Shown here: positions 1 to 7,881 of the stretch, piece after piece | Layout of the letters: each line of letters opens with the position of its first letter | Position numbering within the stretch: position 1 is the stretch's first letter | NCBI RefSeq assembly: GCF_030646615.1 | Contig: NZ_JAUSLG010000037.1 | Location: 1-64,000, forward strand | Origin: Phenylobacterium sp. | Lineage (GTDB): Bacteria; Pseudomonadota; Alphaproteobacteria; Caulobacterales; Caulobacteraceae | DNA: 64,000 bases | Direction: 5' to 3' | Program-made: the position numbers and the translations under genes | The notes under the pieces: generated by a model | Seen by the model: the letters and a program-made list of their open reading frames with translations, nothing else | What the model was told of the DNA's origin: nothing | Database searches by the model: none

Positions 1-842
1 CTGTTGATCGTGACCCTCACCCCGGCGTCGTAGAGCGTGCGGATCGGGTGATCTTCAAGGCGCGCCACCCGTCCGAGCAGAAGGTTCGATGTCGGGCAGA
101 TGTTAAGCGTGACGGCATGGTCGGCCAGAAATCGCATCACCCGCGGTGAATCGGCTGCAGCTATGCCGTGCTGGACCTCATCAAGCTCCAGAATTTCGAC
201 TGCCCGCCAGACATCGTCGGACGCGCCCCACTCACCTACATGGGCCTTGAGCCGCATGCCTCGCTCCTTGCAGGCGCGATAGAGCGGCTGAAAGATATCG
301 ATCGGCTGGGCGAACTCGTCCCCCGAAAGGTCCACGGCCTGCCAACCGCCAGCGTCCAGAAACGGCGTGAGCCAATGCCACAGCCACGACCGTTTGCAAT
401 GGCGTGAGAAGCCCAGTTGAGGCGTCCACTCGATGCCAGGACTGATCGCCAAGCGCGCCGCTTCGATATCCGCAAATAGCTCCGCAGCATCCCCGACGCC
501 TTGGGTGATCATCCACACGTCGTCGCCAAACTCGACGCGCGTGAGACCATCCTGACGCGCTCGCACGAACGCCCCTTCCCAGCCCAGCCGCCGGCCAGCC
601 TTGCCCTTGAAAAGGTCGCCGACATGGCTGGCAGTCCAGGCGTGCATCTCGTCCATGGACCCGAGCGGCTTGGTGACTGGAGCGATGTCTCGCCCTGTCT
701 GGTCCCGCAGCCAGACCCGGTCGCCGCCAAACGGGCCATGGGTGTGGGACTCAGCCTTGGGCGCCCGTCTGACCCCTTCGAGGTCGCCGCTTTCCAGAGC
801 GGCGATGAAGGCTTCAGAACTCGCCTGCTCGTTCGCGATCAT
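1..842 (-). CDS. Adenosine deaminase-family metal-dependent hydrolase (C-terminus cut by window)
   Basis: The reading frame enters from the window edge, and 280 residues are visible from an ATG at 842 preceded by a G-rich Shine-Dalgarno-like run. The family signatures appear in order: an HxH metal motif (ESHTHGPFGG, H33 and H35), KAHVGEW (H201 and catalytic-type E204), VQHG (H225) and CPTSN (249-253), followed by HPIRTLYDAGVRVTIN, which leads into the usual SDDP aspartate just outside the window. Family members hydrolyse the amino group of adenosine or related purines in the cytoplasm. The N-terminal motif is SHTHGPFGG rather than the usual ELHxHLxG, so the true substrate may not be adenosine. 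The frame is not obvious if only complete ORFs are considered. Confidence 0.82.
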   Translation of the reverse strand, partial: MIANEQASSEAFIAALESGDLEGVRRAPKAESHTHGPFGGDRVWLRDQTGRDIAPVTKPLGSMDEMHAWTASHVGDLFKGKAGRRLGWEGAFVRARQDGLTRVEFGDDVWMITQGVGDAAELFADIEAARLAISPGIEWTPQLGFSRHCKRSWLWHWLTPFLDAGGWQAVDLSGDEFAQPIDIFQPLYRACKERGMRLKAHVGEWGASDDVWRAVEILELDEVQHGIAAADSPRVMRFLADHAVTLNICPTSNLLLGRVARLEDHPIRTLYDAGVRVTIN

Positions 843-950
843 CCGCCCCCCCGAGAATGCCACCCTGGCAATCTATCAACGTCCTGCGGCGACCGGAATG
901 GACCGGCGTCCCATCTTCAGTGCGTCAGGAGGGGGCGTCGGCATAGGCGC

Positions 951-1733
951 CTAGGGCAGGCTTTGCGGCCTCGGACCAGCCCGATCCAGGACCCAGACCG
1001 GCAGGTCGGCGACCAGCTCAAAGCCGAGGCTCGTATAGAGCGGCCGGCCGGCGTCGGTGGCGCCCAGATGGAAGCGAGCCACGCCCCGGCGTCGGTAGTC
1101 ATTGATCACATGAGTGAGCAGGGCGCGGCCCATGCCCTTGCCCTGGTGCTCAGGCGGCGTGGCCATGAGCGTGACGCCGGCCGTATCCCCCGTCAGGGTT
1201 AGCGAGACGGTGCAGACGGGCCTGTCCTCGTCCCAGGCGACATAGGTCTCTACGCCTGAGGTCGGGGTGATGCTGACCTGGATACACCTGGCGATGACAT
1301 CTCGGGGCTCATCGAATGCGGCGGCGATCAGGTCGCCTGCGACGCCGACCAGCTCCGGGCCGAGCGCGCGAACAACCTTGATCGGCTGGGTCGGTTGAAC
1401 CGGGACGTTAGGGCGAAGCACCATAAGTGGGGCTGCGCCGACGGCGCTGAGGCCAAGCTGCGTCGCGAGCGGTGTCAGGGCTTCCCCAACCGTCGGCGCC
1501 ATGAGCGCCACGAGCGGCCGATCTCGTTCCCTTGCCCGCGTGACGGACCGAACGAGGAAGCCTTCGACATCGGTGTCGGCCCCCAGGATCAGGCGATTAT
1601 GATCGGCAGAGATTTCATCCGTCAGGGCCAGAATGCAGCGCCGGGTCATGTGGAGCTCTGCGCCGGGCGCTGCGCTAATCTGCATGGCGAGCGCGCGCAC
1701 GCAGAGTTCAAGCAGCTCGTCGGTCTCGTTCAT
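951..1733 (-). CDS. GNAT-family N-acetyltransferase
   Basis: This is a 260-residue protein whose C-terminal half carries the acetyl-CoA-binding GNAT motif A (PPEHQGKGMGRALL, about residues 193-206) followed by an LYTSLGFE segment typical of GNAT motif B. The N-terminal half has no motif I recognise. The substrate is unknown. I chose the ATG at 1733, which has a GGGGAC about eight bases upstream, over a TTG at 1766. It lies head-to-head with the methyltransferase gene at 1895 and downstream of the deaminase-family gene on the same strand, about 110 bp apart. Confidence 0.75.
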   Translation of the reverse strand: MNETDELLELCVRALAMQISAAPGAELHMTRRCILALTDEISADHNRLILGADTDVEGFLVRSVTRARERDRPLVALMAPTVGEALTPLATQLGLSAVGAAPLMVLRPNVPVQPTQPIKVVRALGPELVGVAGDLIAAAFDEPRDVIARCIQVSITPTSGVETYVAWDEDRPVCTVSLTLTGDTAGVTLMATPPEHQGKGMGRALLTHVINDYRRRGVARFHLGATDAGRPLYTSLGFELVADLPVWVLDRAGPRPQSLP

Positions 1734-1894
1734 CCGCGTGGTCCCCGCGTATCCTCCCCTGAGCAAGGGCGGTCCAGGCTAGCGGCCGCTGCTGATGCTT
1801 TCCACTTCCTGTGGTCCTCGCCGCAGCCGGCAGGTGGCGGCTCGTTCTCTCTCGTGTAGCGTCGCGCCAAGAGGACCGCCGCCGGGGAGCCGCC

Positions 1895-2638
1895 GTGCCT
1901 GATCAGCGAGACACGTTCAACGCGGTGGCCGCAGAGTACGACGCGGTGCGGCCGCCCTATCCGAGGGCGCTCTACGACGATCTGGCGAGCGTCGTCGGCG
2001 GGGATGGCGCGCGGGTTCTCGAAATCGGTTGTGGCAGCGGCCAAGCCACCCAGGGGTTCCTCGATCTCGGGTGGAAGGTCGTCGCCGTGGATCCTGGTGA
2101 TGAGCTCGTCGCCCTGGCGAAAGCGAACCTGACTGGAGAGGTGACCTTCCACGTTTCCCCGTTTGAAACCTTCGATGCCGAACCCGGCGCCTTCGGCCTC
2201 GTGGCGTCAGCCCAGGCGTGGCACTGGATTGACCCGACCCTCAGCTTCCCACGCGCCGCCCGGGCGTTGCAGGCCGGCGGCGTTTTGGCCGTCTTCGGTC
2301 ACGTACCTATGTCGCCGCCTGCAGATATTCTGCAGCGACTGGAGCCGATCTATCAGGATATCGCGCCGGACCTCTGGCGACCGCCGCCCCAGGCCTGGTA
2401 CCTGCCGAGTGGACCTGTTCGCGAGCTCTTTAGCGCCTCGGGCTTGTTTGGCCCCGTCACGCACCGGGCCTTCACCTGGACCGAGCAGGTGACGCCGGCC
2501 GCCTTCGTTCGCCAACTCCGGACGCGCTCGGACTACAACATGGTTGACCCGGATCTCTCCGCTCTGCTAGGCTGTGGCGCGTTGCGATGCTACCGCCATT
2601 CACAGGTTTTGCCCTATGCAGCCGAATTCACCCCTTAA
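1895..2638 (+). CDS. Class I SAM-dependent methyltransferase
   Basis: This 247-residue protein starts at a GTG preceded by GGGGAG. It has SAM-binding motif I EIGCGSGQ (about residues 43-50), the acidic post-I residue in VVAVDPGDE, and the WHWIDP segment common in Methyltransf_11/25 small-molecule methyltransferases. The substrate cannot be read from the sequence. The last 25 residues run into the ribF start region and do not resemble the usual family C-terminus, so the 3' end may have been altered by a junction or frameshift. It overlaps the next gene by 23 bp. Confidence 0.72.
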   Translation: MPDQRDTFNAVAAEYDAVRPPYPRALYDDLASVVGGDGARVLEIGCGSGQATQGFLDLGWKVVAVDPGDELVALAKANLTGEVTFHVSPFETFDAEPGAFGLVASAQAWHWIDPTLSFPRAARALQAGGVLAVFGHVPMSPPADILQRLEPIYQDIAPDLWRPPPQAWYLPSGPVRELFSASGLFGPVTHRAFTWTEQVTPAAFVRQLRTRSDYNMVDPDLSALLGCGALRCYRHSQVLPYAAEFTP

Positions 2639-3587
2639 AGTGCTGCGTGATTGGCGTGCCCTGAATTCTGAAGATCAGGGTGTCGTTATTGCCTTTGGCA
2701 AGTTCGACGGTGTCCATATCGGCCATCAGCGTGTGATCGACGACGCGGCGCAAGTAGCCCGAAGGCTCGGGGTTCCACTTGGCGTGGTTAGCTTGGAGCC
2801 TTGTCCGCATGAATTGTTTCAACCCGAGGCGCCACCTTCCCGCTTGATGAGCGCCAGCCAACGCTCCCGCGCCGTTGAGCGTTTAGGTGTGGAGCGGCTT
2901 TATCTCTTGCCTTTCGACGCAGCGATGGCGGCCCGTTCTGACCGCGATTTCATCGAGGAAGTCTTGGTTGGAGGGCTCAGTGTCCGGCATGTGGCTGTTG
3001 GCGCCAATACGAGCTTTGGCAAGAACCGTGCGGGGAATCCAGAGGCCCTTACACGATATGGGGCTGAGTACGGGTTTTCCGTCTCAATCGCTGATCTAGT
3101 GGTGCGTGGGGCCGGCAATGTGATCTCTTCCACCGTGGTGCGGAGACATTTGCGCGAAGGTCGACCCGACCTCGCAACAGCGATCCTCGGCAGACCGTTC
3201 GCCATCGAAGGGCCTGTACAGAAAGGCAGCCAACTTGGCCGTGGGCGCGGCTTTCCTACGGCTAATATTGCTCTTGGCCGCTACGTGGCGCCACGTAGCG
3301 GCGTCTACGCCACCTACACCAACCTGAGCGATGGGCGCAGGTACCCCGGAGTGGTGAGCATCGGATCGAACCGGGATGCCAATTCCGTCGAGGCAATGTT
3401 GCAGGTGACGCTCTTTGACTCTGACCAGGACCTCTGCGGCGAGGTTATCGAGATCGAGCTGATTGCGTTTCTCCGTGAAGAGGAGAGCTACGTCGACGAG
3501 CATGGTCACTTCAGCAATTCACAGGCAGTCGACCAGATGCACCGCGACATAGCGACAGCACGAGCCATGCTATGTTCCACGCCATAG
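2616..3587 (+). CDS. ribF: Bifunctional riboflavin kinase/FAD synthetase, divergent paralogue
   Basis: RibF phosphorylates riboflavin to FMN and adenylylates FMN to FAD. The 323-residue protein has the nucleotidyltransferase motif GKFDGVHIGH (H34, H37), the ISST segment (170-173) and the riboflavin kinase motif GRGFPTANI (210-218). The start is an ATG at 2616, inside the 3' end of the methyltransferase gene. Several normally strict positions differ: FGKNRAGN instead of FGKGRxGD, and an altered kinase segment around VTLFDSDQDLCGEVIEI. The gene is not next to ileS/lspA as the housekeeping copy often is, so I infer an accessory paralogue. Both activities may not be retained. Confidence 0.8.
   Translation: MQPNSPLKVLRDWRALNSEDQGVVIAFGKFDGVHIGHQRVIDDAAQVARRLGVPLGVVSLEPCPHELFQPEAPPSRLMSASQRSRAVERLGVERLYLLPFDAAMAARSDRDFIEEVLVGGLSVRHVAVGANTSFGKNRAGNPEALTRYGAEYGFSVSIADLVVRGAGNVISSTVVRRHLREGRPDLATAILGRPFAIEGPVQKGSQLGRGRGFPTANIALGRYVAPRSGVYATYTNLSDGRRYPGVVSIGSNRDANSVEAMLQVTLFDSDQDLCGEVIEIELIAFLREEESYVDEHGHFSNSQAVDQMHRDIATARAMLCSTP
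3277..3302. repeat. 26-bp perfect palindrome inside ribF
   Basis: Two 13-base arms (GCCGCTACGTGGC and its exact reverse complement) meet without a spacer. They lie in the riboflavin kinase domain and encode about residues 221-229 (GRYVAPRSG). The peptide is normal for RibF, so the symmetry may be a by-product of codon choice. It could also be a protein-binding site. Confidence 0.6.
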
Positions 3588-3829
3588 CGCTCGCAGCCGT
3601 ACCAGCCTGTTAGACGTCGCGGAGGGGGCGCTCTTGGGCCCACTGGTCGGCTAGCTCCGTCGGACCGACTTCCTACCGGACTTCGGCTAACCACCCACCG
3701 TAGACAGTTTCGACGACCGCTTAGCGGCAGCTGACCGGCGGGCTGAGGTGCTGGAGGGGATTCTGCGGGTGGCGCTTGATCCGGTCGGCGAGCCAAACGC
3801 CAAAAACCGAGGACGCCGCCCTGGTGACG
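3588..3829. other. Intergenic stretch without a recognisable gene
   Basis: These 242 bp separate the convergent ribF and PilZ genes. I find no reading frame with a convincing start and composition, no strong terminator hairpin and no repeat. Confidence 0.5.
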
Positions 3830-4213
3830 TCAGCGTGGAATGAGTTGCATCCAAATGTCTCGCATAACCAAGTGCTGAGCCGGCGGGTTGTTAAGGTCGA
3901 TGCCCTCCAAGAACCGCACGCCCGTATCATCGCTCCCGCGCCAGACGGTTTGAGTGTTCATCGCCAGGCCCGATCTCACCAAGATCAAATGAAAACCTTC
4001 AGGACCGGGGTGACCCTGGATCTTAATCTTCGCCCCGCCGTCGCTGAGGTTGTGGATGGTGCAGCCCAGAGTAAGACCTGAGCCGTAGTATATCTTTCCC
4101 CCCAACAGACCGCGAACTCTGTGCTGCCGCCGGCGATCACCCGAACGTGTCGAATTGTTACGCCGATCTCTGGTCCACGGTCCCTGAATGATCATACGGC
4201 CCGTCCGTGTCAT
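3830..4213 (-). CDS. PilZ-domain protein
   Basis: This small (127 aa) cytoplasmic protein contains one PilZ domain. The c-di-GMP-binding arginine motif is seen as DRRRQHRVRG, followed by CTIHNLSDGGAKI (the D/NxSxxG motif) and TGVRF near the end. PilZ proteins bind cyclic di-GMP and adjust motility, polysaccharide or other outputs; the target here is unknown. Two ATG codons are possible (4213 and 4195), and neither has a strong ribosome-binding site. It stands alone, convergent with ribF. Confidence 0.75.
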   Translation of the reverse strand: MTRTGRMIIQGPWTRDRRNNSTRSGDRRRQHRVRGLLGGKIYYGSGLTLGCTIHNLSDGGAKIKIQGHPGPEGFHLILVRSGLAMNTQTVWRGSDDTGVRFLEGIDLNNPPAQHLVMRDIWMQLIPR

Positions 4214-4523
4214 TATTGCACAACTGACAAGGGACTCCGCAAACGGCAGGCCAAGCGGCGTTCAGTGCCCAGCCTTCGGCGAGCAGCTCCAGGTCCGCTT
4301 CTCGTTTCCGGCCCGAGCTCGGTTCGGCAGGTCTGCTTTCCGCGGCGCGAGCGCGAGGCCCGCTTTCGGCTCCGGGCTACCTGACGGGATTCGACCCTGA
4401 ACGGACTCAGAGAGGGTAGCTCGACGCCGCAACTACAGCGGCTGCCAAATTGCCGTCACGATCTAAGGGTGCTAATCGCCGGGCAGCGAGCCGATGTACG
4501 GTTGTGCTTGTGGGAGAGAGTTC
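4214..4523. other. 310-bp intergenic stretch, nothing recognised
   Basis: The stretch separates the divergent PilZ and FkbM genes. Short frames cross it, but none has a ribosome-binding site or a family resemblance. The composition resembles decayed accessory DNA. Confidence 0.4.
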
Positions 4524-5249
4524 ATGCTCACCGTCCGCCAGCGCGTGAGTTGGCTTAGGCATCTCGCGACGGCTTGCCTCCAGCAACATCATCAAGAGCT
4601 AACGGCGATCTTCCAGCCCCTGATCCGGCCGTCTGCGGTCATTGTGGACGTCGGCGCCCACGCTGGTCAGTTCGCGAAGCTGTTTTCCCAAATGGCGCCG
4701 GAAGGTCAAGTGTTCGCCTTTGAGCCCTCCCCATACGCACGTTCCATTCTGGAGCGCGCGTTGACTTGGAACCGCATTCAGAATGTGAAGGTGGTGCCAA
4801 CCGGCCTCTCCGACGCTGAAGGCGAAGCAACGCTGAGCACTCCAATCAAGAGCCGAGGTGGGATTGGCTTTGGGTTGGCGTCTCTCGCGGGTGCTTCAGG
4901 TGACCGGCGAACCACCACACATTCAGTGCCACTCCAGACCCTGGATGGGTTCGCTGAGCGGAGCGGGGTGCAAAGGGTAGACTTCCTCAAGGCGGACGTT
5001 GAGGGCTGGGAAGCGCACGTGCTTCGCGGCGGGAAGCGCACTATCGAGCAGCATCGCCCCGCCCTTTATTTAGAAGTTGCGGAAGATGCGCTGGCGCGGG
5101 CGGGTTCCTCGCCGGGAGATATCTGGTCCGAACTTGCGCCGCTCGGCTACGAAGCCCTACGGGCACCCGATTTTGAGCCAGTTGCCGCGTTTACCGGAAC
5201 GGGAGACTACCTCTTCGTGCCGGCCCGCATGGGGAGCGGCTTCCGCTAA
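4524..5249 (+). CDS. FkbM family methyltransferase
   Basis: This 241-residue SAM-dependent methyltransferase has motif I VDVGAHAGQF (41-50), the acidic loop FAFEPSPYA and the FkbM-typical KADVEGWE segment, followed by LYLEV. FkbM enzymes O-methylate sugars, polyketides or glycans; the acceptor is not predictable. The ATG at 4524 is preceded by GGGAGAG, a better start than the one 30 bases upstream. No glycosyltransferase is adjacent, so the context does not help. Confidence 0.82.
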   Translation: MLTVRQRVSWLRHLATACLQQHHQELTAIFQPLIRPSAVIVDVGAHAGQFAKLFSQMAPEGQVFAFEPSPYARSILERALTWNRIQNVKVVPTGLSDAEGEATLSTPIKSRGGIGFGLASLAGASGDRRTTTHSVPLQTLDGFAERSGVQRVDFLKADVEGWEAHVLRGGKRTIEQHRPALYLEVAEDALARAGSSPGDIWSELAPLGYEALRAPDFEPVAAFTGTGDYLFVPARMGSGFR

Positions 5250-5322
5250 TCCTCACTGCGGACCTTTCGCCGCCGTCAAATGCGCTCACTCTCAGGCGTT
5301 ATGCAAACGAGGATAATCCAGG

Positions 5323-5682
5323 ATGCCAAGATTATCAGGCGCATCAGCTGCAGTCTGCGTCGTCATTCTCGCCTGTGCAGGCTGCTCCGACTCCGGAGCT
5401 GATGTCCCGTATCACCCAACTGCGCCGGTTTCCCGGCCTGCTCTTGATTGGGAGCTTCTCCGCTATCTCAGCGAAGGAGAGCCCGGCATGTACTTTTGCC
5501 GGGACGGACGACTTTGGATAAAAGCCGTAGCGCTTACCGACGGCGGCACATGCCGGGTGGTACGCGATGTCGTTTGCACCCGGCGCGAGGGCGCAACCCA
5601 CGAGCTGTGCGCGAATCTCTCAATCGGCCCTCAGGGGCCCAAAATGTCAGAATGGCGTGAGGTTCCGATCCCCGAGGACTAA
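5323..5682 (+). CDS. Small putative lipoprotein
   Basis: The 119-residue product begins with a hydrophobic signal segment ending in a lipobox-like VILAC (C18) or, less well, CAGC. The mature part is hydrophilic and contains four further cysteines (YFC, TCR, VVC, ELC) that could form disulfides in the periplasm. I recognise no domain. The ribosome-binding site is weak (CCAGG). It could be a real envelope protein or a decaying frame at the edge of the accessory region. Confidence 0.5.
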   Translation: MPRLSGASAAVCVVILACAGCSDSGADVPYHPTAPVSRPALDWELLRYLSEGEPGMYFCRDGRLWIKAVALTDGGTCRVVRDVVCTRREGATHELCANLSIGPQGPKMSEWREVPIPED

Positions 5683-6020
5683 TGTCTGCTCACCACCCGC
5701 TTCAGACCTTTCGTTGGCGGTCGCTGGGGAGCGCGGCATTTCTGTTCGACGAAATCCGACCTTCTTGAGCCAGTTGGTAGAGGCGCGGGTATCTCTGCGA
5801 AGGGGAGCGTCTAACCAATTATTTAAGTGGGAAAAATTCCGAATTCTTCGAGTCCTGCCGGGCCCACCAGCGGGGCTAATGAGGAAGTATCCGCCCCAGA
5901 GATATGGGAACTAATCGCCACGTAAAAATATAAAGCGGATCGCTTGGGTAGATTAGATGATCCTTTTCCGGCGTTTGTCAGGCGTTCTGTTTGAGTAGTA
6001 CATCGCTGATATTTCAGAGC
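5683..6020. other. 338-bp intergenic stretch containing a tRNA 3'-end-like repeat
   Basis: No gene is supported here. The stretch is AT-richer than its surroundings and carries one copy of the 27-bp direct repeat at 5846-5872. A D-arm-like segment near 5767 lies too far from the T-arm-like piece to make a tRNA. Confidence 0.5.
5846..5872 (+). repeat. 27-bp direct repeat, left copy; att-like tRNA 3'-end fragment
   Basis: The segment begins CTTCGAGTCC and ends GGGCCCACCAGCG. It is exactly repeated in the same orientation at 36601-36627. Read as RNA it is a T-loop (TTCGAGT), the 3' half of a T-stem, the 3' strand of an acceptor stem and CCA. The matching 5' T-stem is absent, so this is a fragment, as left by site-specific integration into a tRNA 3' end. 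Confidence 0.7.
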
Positions 6021-6179
6021 TTATCGCCCATGACGTTGCGGCGGGTATGCATCATCTGGCTTAGCGCGTTCTTCGGCAATCAGCACGGCGATTTTTCTTC
6101 GCTCCGCGTGGTCCATCGTTCGCGCAAGAACGCGCTCGAAATGCTCAACGTTCAGCCTTCTGAGCTCAGCCGGCGACAT
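6021..6179 (-). CDS. Small hypothetical protein, 52 aa
   Basis: The ATG at 6179 follows a strong GGAGG with a seven-base gap, which decides the start. The product (MSPAELRRLNVEHFERVLAR...) is a charged, probably helical peptide resembling short alphaproteobacterial proteins of the 'LRRLNxEHxxRLL...AEEEAKP' type. No function is known to me. It is the first gene inside the left repeat, on the same strand as the ubi and nar genes. Confidence 0.6.
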   Translation of the reverse strand: MSPAELRRLNVEHFERVLARTMDHAERRKIAVLIAEERAKPDDAYPPQRHGR

Positions 6180-6299
6180 CAGGGCCTCCGTAACGCGGGT
6201 CTTTGAATCCGAGTGCAAGGCGCCTCATTGAGCCCAAATAGCAACGCGACAGATGTGCTGCGGCGTCAGAGGCGGCCTGAGGGGGCTTCCGTCTGAGGG

Positions 6300-6710
6300 T
6301 CAGAGCCCGCCGAACTGGATCGGGTCGCCATTGACGTCGAATGCGGCGTACCGGCCAACGCCGCCGACGTGGATCGCGTCGACCATGCCCTGTAGCGCCA
6401 CCTCGACCTGCGCCTGGGTCGGCGGCTTTCCGTCCTCACCCCCGAGCGCGGCGGCGAAGACGATCTGCCACGGCGGCCCGGCGAGCTTGGCCTCTGCAAC
6501 CAGATCGGAAAAGCCAGCGAGCTCGGATGGCGCCTTGTCGACGCACATCAGGGGCGCAAGGGCGCCGCCGGCGCCAGCCAAGAAGCGCTCACGCTGGGCT
6601 TCGGTCGCGTCGGCGGGCAGTTCTGCGGACGTGAACACAAACAGCAGCTGTTGAGGCTCTGGCTGGCTGGCGGCGGCCTTCAGCAACTGGTCGAAGTGCG
6701 AGTCTGCCAT
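6300..6710 (-). CDS. Small conserved protein, 'ribonucleotide reductase subunit alpha-like' (function unknown)
   Basis: This is a 136-residue soluble protein starting MADSHFDQLLKAAASQPEPQ, with a PLMCVDKAP core and a VFAAALGG segment. I recall short proteobacterial proteins of this pattern annotated as 'ribonucleotide reductase subunit alpha'. It has no reductase catalytic motif, so that name should not be taken literally. It is the last gene of the ubiT-ubiU-ubiV-oxidoreductase run, 46 bp after the oxidoreductase. The long N-terminal extension possible in this frame has no ribosome-binding site, and the ATG at 6710 fits the family length. Confidence 0.65.
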   Translation of the reverse strand: MADSHFDQLLKAAASQPEPQQLLFVFTSAELPADATEAQRERFLAGAGGALAPLMCVDKAPSELAGFSDLVAEAKLAGPPWQIVFAAALGGEDGKPPTQAQVEVALQGMVDAIHVGGVGRYAAFDVNGDPIQFGGL

Positions 6711-6756
6711 TGAGAGCAATCCTAGGTTTGCTGGCGCCCCTGTTCCGGGCGGGGCC

Positions 6757-7881
6757 TTATACCGTAGCGGGCTGGTGTTTTCTCCCGGTCCAGCGCATGG
6801 GCGAAAACTGTTGGGCGATCTGGGCCTTGGCCTCACCGGTGGTTGACGCCTCGACTTTGAAGAAGAGGTCAGCGGCCAGGCGACCGGCGGCGGGCGCTGT
6901 TTGGATGCCATATCCGCCAAGGCCGGCGAACCAGAATAGATTCGGCGCTCGTAGGTCCCAGCCGATCACCGGCAAGCGGTCTGGGGCAAAGCTGCGCAGC
7001 CCGGCCCACTTGTGCTTGATACGAGGGGGCTTGAATCCCGTGGCTTGCCTAAACCGGGCCACCGCGAGCGCGACGTCCGCCTCCTCAGGTTGGGCATCCA
7101 CAGGCGGAGAGGGCGTTTCGTCGCAGGGCGATATCAACAGATCCCCGCCAAACGGCCGAAAATAGTATTTCTCACCCATGTCTTTCACGATGGGTCCGCC
7201 GAGAACGAGCCCTTCGGGGCTAGGAGGGTCGATGAGTATGGCCGTCCGCCGGTAAGATTTCAGGCCAATTGGAGCCACGCCGCACTCTGCTGCGACCTCA
7301 TTGGCCCAGGCTCCGGCTGCGTTGACCAGCGACGTGCAGCGAAGCTCTTCGCCATTGATCGTCAACCGCCAATGGGTCCCATCATGGCCAGAGACATGTC
7401 CACCTGCGCCCAGCCAGAGGGCGGCGCCTTGGCGTGTCGCCCGCGCCAGCAGGATTTGGTGCAAGCGGCTTACGTCCAGCTCACCAGTTCCGCTTTCAAG
7501 CCAGGCCGACTTGATGTGGCGGGTCCTCAGAATAGGGCAGAGCTTCCTGACCTGAACGCCATGGATTGGAATAGCAGTTGCGATCGGCTGGGGGCGCTCC
7601 TGGGACGAGATGTGGAGGACGGGGCGTGCGCGCAGCAGCGGGCCGCCGGCATCAGAGGCCTCGTCCTCGAAAAAGGCTCGACTTGCTTCTGCAAGGGCTG
7701 CTGTGACCGGCCCGCCGTAGGAGGGAATGAACATGCCCGTCGATCGCCCGCTCGCATGTCGACCGAGGCGGTCTTCCTTCTCCACGATCAAGGTCTTTAT
7801 CCGGGGCGCCAGCTGCGCAGCCATGCATGCGCCAGCGATACCGCCTCCGAGTATGACGACCTCAAAGACCGGCGGCTTCAC
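6757..7881 (-). CDS. FAD-dependent oxidoreductase, DAO family (D-amino-acid/D-arginine dehydrogenase-like)
   Basis: This 374-residue flavoprotein has the N-terminal dinucleotide fold ILGGGIAGA, a RHASGRSTGMF segment matching the FAD-binding loop of D-arginine dehydrogenase-like enzymes, and a C-terminal GLGGYGIQTAPAAG FAD contact. Such enzymes oxidise D-amino or imino acids and commonly pass electrons to the quinone pool. It starts at a GTG that overlaps the ubiV stop codon (GTGA), so the two are translationally coupled. The tight coupling to ubiquinone genes allows a redox role in anaerobic quinone synthesis, but this is conjecture. A quinone-linked dehydrogenase is the simpler reading. Confidence 0.78.
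   Translation of the reverse strand: MKPPVFEVVILGGGIAGACMAAQLAPRIKTLIVEKEDRLGRHASGRSTGMFIPSYGGPVTAALAEASRAFFEDEASDAGGPLLRARPVLHISSQERPQPIATAIPIHGVQVRKLCPILRTRHIKSAWLESGTGELDVSRLHQILLARATRQGAALWLGAGGHVSGHDGTHWRLTINGEELRCTSLVNAAGAWANEVAAECGVAPIGLKSYRRTAILIDPPSPEGLVLGGPIVKDMGEKYYFRPFGGDLLISPCDETPSPPVDAQPEEADVALAVARFRQATGFKPPRIKHKWAGLRSFAPDRLPVIGWDLRAPNLFWFAGLGGYGIQTAPAAGRLAADLFFKVEASTTGEAKAQIAQQFSPMRWTGRKHQPATV

Noticed and set aside
3721-3930. 69-aa frame on the minus strand at the end of the PilZ gene
   Set aside because: It overlaps the PilZ gene in another frame and has no ribosome-binding site or known family.
5760-5878. Possible complete tRNA gene (D-arm-like GCC-AGTTGGTAGA-GGC near 5768 plus a T-arm/CCA end at 5846-5872)
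   Set aside because: The spacing is too long for a tRNA, no matching 5' acceptor strand or 5' T-stem half is present, and no anticodon arm folds. Only the 3' fragment is kept, as a repeat.
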